Source: Mytilinidion resinicola (taxonomy: Eukaryota; Ascomycota; Dothideomycetes; Mytilinidiales; Mytilinidiaceae). Taken from it: DNA of 64,000 nucleotides. Location: contig NW_022985444.1 of NCBI RefSeq assembly GCF_010093595.1, forward strand, positions 1,487,539 through 1,551,538, read 5' to 3'. Below, piece after piece: positions 56,681 through 64,000 of the stretch. Every line of letters begins with the position of its first letter. Position 1 is the stretch's first letter. A program made the translations under genes and the position numbers. The notes under the pieces were generated by a model. The model searched no databases. It saw only the letters and a list, made by a program, of their open reading frames with translations, and had not been told where the DNA came from.

Positions 56681-57313
56681 ATGCGGTACTACTACGTCCT
56701 CACTCCCAAGCGCTGGATTATGGAGGACGGGGATACCTTTACGCTCGAGTCGCTCACTCTGCGACGCGAAGAGAAGCAGGCTAGGGGAGATAGGGAAGAA
56801 CGGGCGCGATGGGAGGCGGAGCAGCAGCTGATGGGAGACCGGGAGCGCAGAGCTCGAGAGGAGACAGAACGTAAAGAAAAAGAGGCTGTAAAAGCGCGGG
56901 AGCTGGAGCAGCAGAGAGCCCGTGAGCAGCAGAGGCAATTGGAGCACGAGAACGAATTGAGGCGCCAGCGAGAGATAATAGAGCAACAGGAAGAAGCGAA
57001 CAAGGCATTAGCCAAGCGCGCCGCCGGCGTGAGAACGCTGACGAATAGTGTGGCTGGCCTTGACACCGCCTTGACTGGGCAGAACTCGGTTCCAGGAGTG
57101 CTCGAGCAGGCGATCAATACAGCGCAGAATGGGGGTGGGACGAGTACGTTTGAGGTGAAGTGGCAGACTCCAGGGAAAGCTCCGGTTGAAATGAGTCTCA
57201 AAGTCGGGCCGGCACGGAATGGGAACGGTGCAGGGACGGCCGAGATCGAAGACGCGGGTGACAGCATTGAAGAAATCGAAGACGAGGGTGACAGCGATGA
57301 AGAGATCGAGTGA
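56681..57313 (+). CDS. coiled-coil protein; upstream start separated by an in-frame TAG
   Basis: The open part from the ATG at 56681 gives 210 aa: MRYYYVLTPKRWIMEDGDTF, then a long Glu/Arg/Gln coiled coil (residues ~26-110), a small Gly/Thr-rich globular part (FEVKWQTPGKAPVEMSLKVG) and an acidic tail. A better-placed ATG at 56600 gives METTSGPYTTEEVERG followed by TAG (56648-56650) and then SNWRWDDGWNMRYYY in the same frame. Trp/Tyr-rich content shows that the region upstream of 56681 was coding, so the original start was probably 56600. No family recognised. Confidence 0.6.
   Translation: MRYYYVLTPKRWIMEDGDTFTLESLTLRREEKQARGDREERARWEAEQQLMGDRERRAREETERKEKEAVKARELEQQRAREQQRQLEHENELRRQREIIEQQEEANKALAKRAAGVRTLTNSVAGLDTALTGQNSVPGVLEQAINTAQNGGGTSTFEVKWQTPGKAPVEMSLKVGPARNGNGAGTAEIEDAGDSIEEIEDEGDSDEEIE
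57245..57304 (+). repeat. 2 x 30-bp tandem repeat coding for an acidic tail
   Basis: Two imperfect 30-bp copies plus a partial third encode IEDAGDSIEE / IEDEGDSDEE / IE, the C-terminal acidic tail of the coiled-coil protein. Confidence 0.85.
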
Positions 57314-57544
57314 AGAATTTGGAGTCTGGTGGCCGTGGAGATGCTTGTTTTTTCGACGATATGTAGAATGATGTATCTTTTACTTTGTAGCTTAATTTCA
57401 TATAAGCAGGAAAAATAATGAGACAAAACGCATCCAGTAAAATCAGGGTATTAGACCTCCTTTTTTTAATATACAGATCGCACTTGTAGATCAAAAGGCC
57501 AGCCTCTTCCCGTTTTCCATGAAATCATCGTCCACTTCAAGCTT

Positions 57545-58438
57545 TCAAGATACCGGCATGAGCTGAATGCTGTCAATCCACAACTCTTTGGTTCCCGTAT
57601 TTGCCTGGGCCACATTGCTGAACTGAATCTGGAGAACGCCATACGTGGAAGTCAACTCCGTAGCAGGAATAACGAGGTCCTGATCCGCCGTGAACGTCGT
57701 CCAAGAAGAGGAAGCAACGTTCTTGGAATACATGATGATGTTGTAGCCCTTGGTACCGACATCTACTGTTGCCGAGACATAGAACGCCAGCGCAGTCGCC
57801 GCGGCTGAGTTGCGGCGAGCAGCTAAGGAAAGGCGGTATGTGGTGCCCGGGCAGACGGAGATGCCTTGGGTGATGTACGAGATGGCGTTCTCTTGCGTTT
57901 GTTGCACGCTGATAACGTAGTTGCCGTCTGCAGGGCCGGGCGCAACGGTTCCGCCTCCAGCGCCGGGGCCCTTAAGCACAGTGTTGTCGGAGGAGCGGCC
58001 AGGGACAACGATCCAGGGGGCCAGGTAGCCGCAGCACTGATTTTCGAAGTCGCCGTTGACGACGGCGTTGGCGGTGTGGTTGCACGTGGAGGAGGGCTGC
58101 ACAACCTTGCCATCACAGGTTCCGGTTTCTATGCCAGTGATACCGCCGACGGTGCCTTGCTTGAGGTAGCATGTGCCCCCTGAGGTGTAGGACACGTCGG
58201 TGCAACCGGTGGTTGTCGCGCAGCTGGTCATGCAGTCGATAAATGAGCCACCAAAGAGAGGGAGGGCGAGGTTATTGTTGGTTCGAAGCGCGTCTGCTTC
58301 GACGGCGAACAGCTTGCCGCCGGCTTTGTAGGTGGTGCCGCTCTCGATGCCTGCACAGTCGGTAGCGCGTTTGGCAACAGAGAGGGCCGTGGTGGAAACC
58401 AAGAGCTGCGCAATGGCGACGGAGAATAAGAACAACAT
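57545..58438 (-). CDS. secreted PAN/apple-like and carbohydrate-binding-like protein
   Basis: Single exon, 297 aa. A signal peptide (MLFLFSVAIAQLLVSTTALS) is followed by a Kex2-type KR (VAKR/AT). Residues 25-115 are Cys-rich with GGSFIDCMTSCATTTGCTDV and GGTCYLKQGTVGG, the pattern of fungal PAN/apple-like WSC-type modules. Residues ~120-297 look like a jelly-roll carbohydrate-binding module (VVNGDFENQCCGYLAPWIVV, YRLSLAARRNSAA, ELWIDSIQLMPVS). Probably extracellular or wall-bound. No catalytic residues. Orientation is opposite to the coiled-coil gene. Confidence 0.8.
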   Translation of the reverse strand: MLFLFSVAIAQLLVSTTALSVAKRATDCAGIESGTTYKAGGKLFAVEADALRTNNNLALPLFGGSFIDCMTSCATTTGCTDVSYTSGGTCYLKQGTVGGITGIETGTCDGKVVQPSSTCNHTANAVVNGDFENQCCGYLAPWIVVPGRSSDNTVLKGPGAGGGTVAPGPADGNYVISVQQTQENAISYITQGISVCPGTTYRLSLAARRNSAAATALAFYVSATVDVGTKGYNIIMYSKNVASSSWTTFTADQDLVIPATELTSTYGVLQIQFSNVAQANTGTKELWIDSIQLMPVS

Positions 58439-59332
58439 TGTATGATATTTGTCGGACTAAAAGAAAGTTTGTGTTAAGAGAGACAAATACGACTACGAGA
58501 GACGGGAAATGTAGATATTGATGGTGACGAAAAGCACCGCTGTTTAAGGTGATGGCCACCTCTTAAGCATTTGCATGTCGGTTCGATCGGATGTCGGCTA
58601 CAGAGAAAACACCAAAGATTCCCCTTGTTCGTCTCGGCGGGGCTACGTGAATCGATAGTAACGGCTTCACCCTTGTACTTACGTACGCGTATGAGTGCAT
58701 TTTTCTAGAAGAAGACGACGGAGACGTCTTGAAGGGCCCGGCATTCTTATTGACAACGGAGGAAGCACGGATTAGGCCTACTTTTATAGGAGTACCCCTA
58801 TACCAAGACGCTTCGCCAGACTATCGTGAGTTTAGTGTAAGCCACATGCGCTAAAGGCCGGCAGTGGCTGACTGAGAGCGCCCCTCTCGGTGCTCTTTCG
58901 CAGAAGAGGGGACCTTGAAGTCATAGATCAAAGCGGTGGTCTTGTTCTGCATCAAGTTTCTCGGTGTAGAGTGCCCAGTGGGAAAATGGACAAGAAGTTG
59001 AATTGATGGGAAGCTGCTCTAAAGGAAAGATAGATGTTGTGGGTGTTGAATATTTGACGTGTCGGGGAAGGCGAATTTGTGGCGTTCAGCCAGAACGGCG
59101 TGCGGCTGACAGCCTCTTCAAGCTAAAAGAAGGTTGACACTGCCTGATCGAGATGCCCATGACTCCAAAGAGGAAAAACTATGTCGTCTGGGCATTTTCA
59201 GACGCTAATATTATATTTTTCCACAAGGCCAACGTCAGACCCGAGCGCCAACAATGCAAAACTCCAACTCACGCCCTTGAGTCCTGTTCTTCTAATTATG
59301 TGTCTCATCAAGATAGACATCGCCAATTATAC
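58439..59332. other. intergenic region
   Basis: 5' flank of the secreted protein and 3' flank of ELP3. The plus-strand 148-codon ORF at 59,153 overlaps ELP3 antisense and is rejected. Confidence 0.5.
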
Positions 59333-61148
59333 TCAGAATTCCTCATCCTCATCACTATCGACTACCGGATCGATGGTTTTCGACATATATGGGCCATCGA
59401 GATGGTATCCAAGTTTCGCATAATAGCTTCTCACGCCCACCCCAGAGATGACGGAGATCTTCTGACTGCCATGCTCGTCTCGTGCAATTCGTTCCGCTTC
59501 CTCCATGAGGAGGGTACCGAAGCCTTGATGCTGGAACTTCCTAGGATCGCGTGCATGCACTGGGACCGCCGAACCGTAGACATGGAGCTCGCGAACTAGG
59601 CTCGTTGGCTGCCCAGTTAGTTCCGGACGGAAAGTATGGGTCTTACTGCACTGCCGTAGCCGGAGGAGCGCGATCAGGATGTCCTGTTTTGGATCTTCGT
59701 ACGCAAGGAACGTCTCCCAGCCGTTGTTGGCAACGTAGTCCCGGCGGACCAGCTCGACTTGTGATGGTCGGATCTTGTGCTTTACTTCGTTGATGCCTAC
59801 CTCGCGTGTTCGTACATCGCGACATGTTGTTCCGAAGTCTTTCATACGAGCGAGTGCTAGTTCTCGAAGATTACCATTTTCTACACCAGCTGTGACGAGC
59901 GGCATTGGTATGTCACGCTGTACGCGGTAAATCCGAGTCCATGGCGGGACTAGAGCTAATATTCGTGCTACAAGGTCGATGAGGGCATTCGGTGTATAAT
60001 TTTTGTACCGGCCTGTCCGCCAGAGCTCGTACAGACCTGTACCACGGATGACGAGTGTGGGATAGATCTTCAGCCCGTCTGTGCGAAAAGCAGGATTCGA
60101 GAAGTACTCGACGAACTGGTCAAGGTCTCGCTCCATGCCAACGTTGGGCAAATCGGGCATCATATGGCTGACGACCTTGAAGCCAGCGTCCTTGGCGAGA
60201 CAGAAGGTTTGCGCGACGGCGGCGACAGTGTGCCCACGGTTAGTATCTCGAGCGACATCTTCGTAGAGCGACTGTACGCCGATCTCTAGACGAGTACATC
60301 CATACCGCAGCATAGCACTTAGGTGCTGGTCTAGGCAGTAGTCGGGTCGGGTCTCGATGGTGATGCCTACGCATTTGATATTGCTCATCTCTCCCGCCGC
60401 GACAGCCTCGTCAACATCCAGCGTCTGGTAGCCGGACAGGGCGTTGTGCAGCTGTGAGATGAACTCGTCCCTATAGCTCTCTGGTAACGACATGAAAGTG
60501 CCGCCCATGATGATGTACTCGACCTTGTCTACACTGTGTCCGAGCGATTTGATCTGCTCCACCCGGCCGCGGGCCTGTTCGTAGGGATCATAACGAGCCC
60601 GAATGGCCCGCATAGAGGTTGGCTCATAGCCGGTGTAGGATTGGGTAGAGTATTCAAAGTCGGAGTCAGGGCCGCCAGGGCAGTAGACGCATATGTTGCC
60701 TGTGTATGCGATGTGAGGGCATCGGTGGGGCTTGCACATTACCGCCACCACGGCGATCCCAGAGGACGTTCCTGAGGGAGCGTTAGTCGAATTCATTTCT
60801 TAAACTACTATAGATCTAAGACAGGGATTTTTAAGGCAGCGTACGTATTGGCTTGGCTATCAGTTTGGGAAGTAGATATTTCTTATAATGCTCTGGGACG
60901 GCCGCAATGATGGCCGTTAGAGGCGGCTGGGTCTTCAGATAGTGCTTCTTTGCGATCTGGCCGCGCAGATGATTCAGATTGAGGTCCTTCTTGGGCTTCG
61001 AGCCGTCGGCCTGGGCCTCGTAGTCCTGAATGAGGGCGCTGGCGATGTCGGCGCATGCCCGCATATACCGCTCGTTCTCTGGTGCCAGCTTCACATTCTT
61101 CGGCAGCCGGTTCTTCGCCCGGCTTTCGGTCAGAGTGACGGTCGCCAT
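59333..61148 (-). CDS. ELP3: elongator complex catalytic subunit Elp3
   Basis: Two exons, 61148-60845 and 60771-59333 (73-nt intron); 580 aa. Elp3 modifies the wobble uridine of tRNAs (cm5U) within Elongator. The radical-SAM half has the CX9CX2C cluster ([15 protein letters not shown]119/C129/C132), the [13 protein letters not shown] block [14 protein letters not shown], and IETRPDYC and RLEIGVQS. The C-terminal GNAT half has [20 protein letters not shown] and [15 protein letters not shown] (acetyl-CoA loop), then [20 protein letters not shown]. The intron joins [16 protein letters not shown] in phase. Start at [10 protein letters not shown]. Confidence 0.97.
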
Positions 61149-61389
61149 GGTGGGCTCGGAAGGCAGACGTCGGCAGAATGCGGGCTGAGGCTCCTGTGTA
61201 TCTGCAGAAATATATTGGTGTTGGGCAGAAGTTCGCTTTAACCTTGGGAAGTTTTGGCGAACCAGATTCGCGCGCCGCGGACCTATCCAGCTCCTCCTCT
61301 CGCACTCCAGCTTCTATTCAAGTTGCCCCAGTCCTCCCACACCCTCTCCCTCTAGTACAGTCTGCTTCTGTGGCAGACACTCTGTCGCG
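61149..61389. promoter_or_regulatory. bidirectional promoter region, ELP3 / LSC1
   Basis: Only 241 bp separate the two start codons, which face away from each other, so both promoters and 5' leaders must fit here. The half next to LSC1 is CT-rich (tcccacaccctctccctct), a common fungal leader feature. No specific operator could be named. Confidence 0.65.
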
Positions 61390-62765
<1,376 letters not shown>

Positions 62766-63184
62766 CGCATCTAGGTTAGGAGGGTTCAAATCGGGTCTCG
62801 GCCAAACGTGGTCTGGTATGCTTGTTTGCGCGTGCTGCATGATTTATGGAAGATTGTCAAGGGCGGTCGAGCGAGTTGGTGGGTGGACCATGCATTTATG
62901 TCGACGTTGGTTCCGTCACTGTACATTTAGTCCTTTAGAGCAACTTGCGGCCACTGCGAGCACGCAGCACGCAGGGTATACCAGCACTAGAAGCATTGAA
63001 ATGATGTAGCTATGAAATGTGCCAATATCAAAAATAGAGAGTGAAGCTCCCCTTGTCCTCGATCCCCAGCTTGGTCCCTGCGCGCTGCCGAACGTCTTGC
63101 CCGCATTTCCAATCTCGACCTCGACCTCGACATACCAACCCCGAGGTTGCACTGCCTCCTCCACTCTATTCCACCTCCGGCGTC
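62766..63184. other. intergenic region
   Basis: 3' flank of LSC1, then the CT/CGACCTCGAC-rich leader of the AP-2 gene. The upstream in-frame extension (from 63,041) is probably leader. Confidence 0.5.
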
Positions 63185-64000
63185 ATGCTCTCCGGTATTC
63201 TCATATTCAACCAGAAGGGCGAGAACCTCATTTTCCGCGCATTCCGCAACGACTGCCGCCCACGCCTCGCCGACGTCTTCCGCATCCAGGTCATCTCGAA
63301 TGCCCAAGTTCGCTCACCTATACTGACCTTGGGCTCGACGACTTTCAGCCATGTAAAACACGAGAACATCTATTTAGTCGCTGTCACTAAGAGCAATGCC
63401 AATGCCGCGCTCGTCTTCGAGTTCCTGTACCGGCTGGTGGGGTTGGGGAAGGCTTATTTTGGGAAGTTCGACGAGGAGGCTGTGAAGAACAACTTTGTGC
63501 TCGTGTATGAGTTGTTGGATGGTATGATACTGCTCAATTGGGAGTCTCTACCTGCTGTTACTCTGGTACTGATCATGTCTACGATTAGAAATCCTCGACT
63601 TTGGATACCCACAGAACACCGAAACGGATACTCTGAAGATGTATATCACGACGGAAGGCGTCAAGTCAGAAAGAGCGATGGTATATAATGCCCCTGAGTC
63701 ACTGGAGCATTTTCACGGGACAGTAGTCGCTGACACGATCTCAGGAGGACTCCTCCAAGATCACCATGCAAGCAACCGGTGCCCTCTCCTGGCGCAGAAA
63801 CGACATCAAATACCGCAAAAACGAAGCCTTCGTCGACGTTATCGAAGATGTAAACCTCCTCATGTCCGCCACCGGCACGGTCCTCCGCGCCGACGTCAAC
63901 GGCCAAATTGTTATGCGCGCATACCTCTCCGGCACCCCTGAGTGCAAATTCGGACTCAATGACCGTCTCACACTGGGTGAAGATAACCTACACCAACCTT
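63185..64000 (+). CDS. AP-2 clathrin adaptor mu subunit, 3'-truncated by window edge
   Basis: Exons 63185-63521, 63589-63680 and 63745 to beyond 64000 (introns 67 and 64 nt). Begins MLSGILIFNQKGENLIFRAF with the mu-type longin domain (NAQVRSPILTLGSTTFSHVK, YLVAVTKSNANAALVFEFLY, NNFVLVYELLD), then EILDFGYPQNTETDTLKMYI, the linker, and the start of the mu-homology domain (GALSWRRNDIKYRKNEAFVD, VIEDVNLLMSATGTVLRADV, YLSGTPECKFGLNDRL). The longin region and EILDFGYPQNTE favour AP-2 mu over AP-1. It recruits tyrosine-motif cargo in endocytosis. The last ~30 bases may enter another intron. Confidence 0.92.

Noticed and set aside
56692..57426. 244-codon minus-strand ORF, Ser/Cys-rich
   Set aside because: Antisense shadow of the Glu/Arg coiled coil (GAG/CGC codons read as CTC/GCG).

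Overview
The window is nuclear DNA of a filamentous ascomycete (Pezizomycotina; a Dothideomycete is my best guess). The evidence is short introns (mostly 46-106 nt) with GT(A/G)NGT-type donors and CTAAC/CTGAC-like branch sites 10-25 nt before the acceptor, an intron-bearing tRNA-Tyr, and families typical of this group: HET-domain protein, NB-ARC/TPR protein with a DUF7708-like N-terminus, CFEM, DUF1996, Atg101 and a Fot1/pogo transposon. Exon structures were derived by eye from splice signals and from whether the joined exons stay in frame; nothing was aligned against a database.

Layout. 0-17.7 kb is mostly housekeeping: tRNA-Tyr, an OCRL-type inositol 5-phosphatase, a stand-alone GAR synthetase, a 4HBT thioesterase, an MFS transporter, mitoribosomal mS33, a CorA Mg2+ transporter, SPC1/SPCS1, the RING-box protein Rbx1/Hrt1, and a PNRC-motif protein. 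18-22 kb has a Kelch gene with an odd splice site and a broken F-box-like gene. 22.8-30.3 kb has a SANT-like nuclear protein, two lineage-type proteins, an extended SDR and Vps45. 30.3-33 kb is a decayed GST gene split by a 1,017-bp Fot1/pogo element. 33.4-44.4 kb has a polytopic membrane protein, a Spo12-like protein, UreF, a decayed CFEM gene, Atg101, a T5orf172 protein and a metallophosphoesterase.

45-57.5 kb is the accessory region: a DUF1996 pseudogene, a scrambled HET relic, a Dabb protein, a divergent pair formed by a C-terminally membrane-anchored protein and a DUF7708-like/NB-ARC/TPR protein, an intact-looking HET domain fused to frameshifted ankyrin repeats, and a coiled-coil protein. 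The membrane, NB-ARC and coiled-coil genes each carry one in-frame stop in otherwise open sequence, and the HET/ankyrin gene is shifted by a 17-bp tandem duplication. This looks like an incompatibility or NLR-type immunity island caught during decay, or less likely one that uses readthrough or switchable alleles. 57.5-64 kb returns to conserved genes: a secreted PAN-like protein, Elp3, succinyl-CoA ligase alpha (sharing a 241-bp divergent promoter with Elp3) and the start of the AP-2 mu subunit, cut by the window edge.
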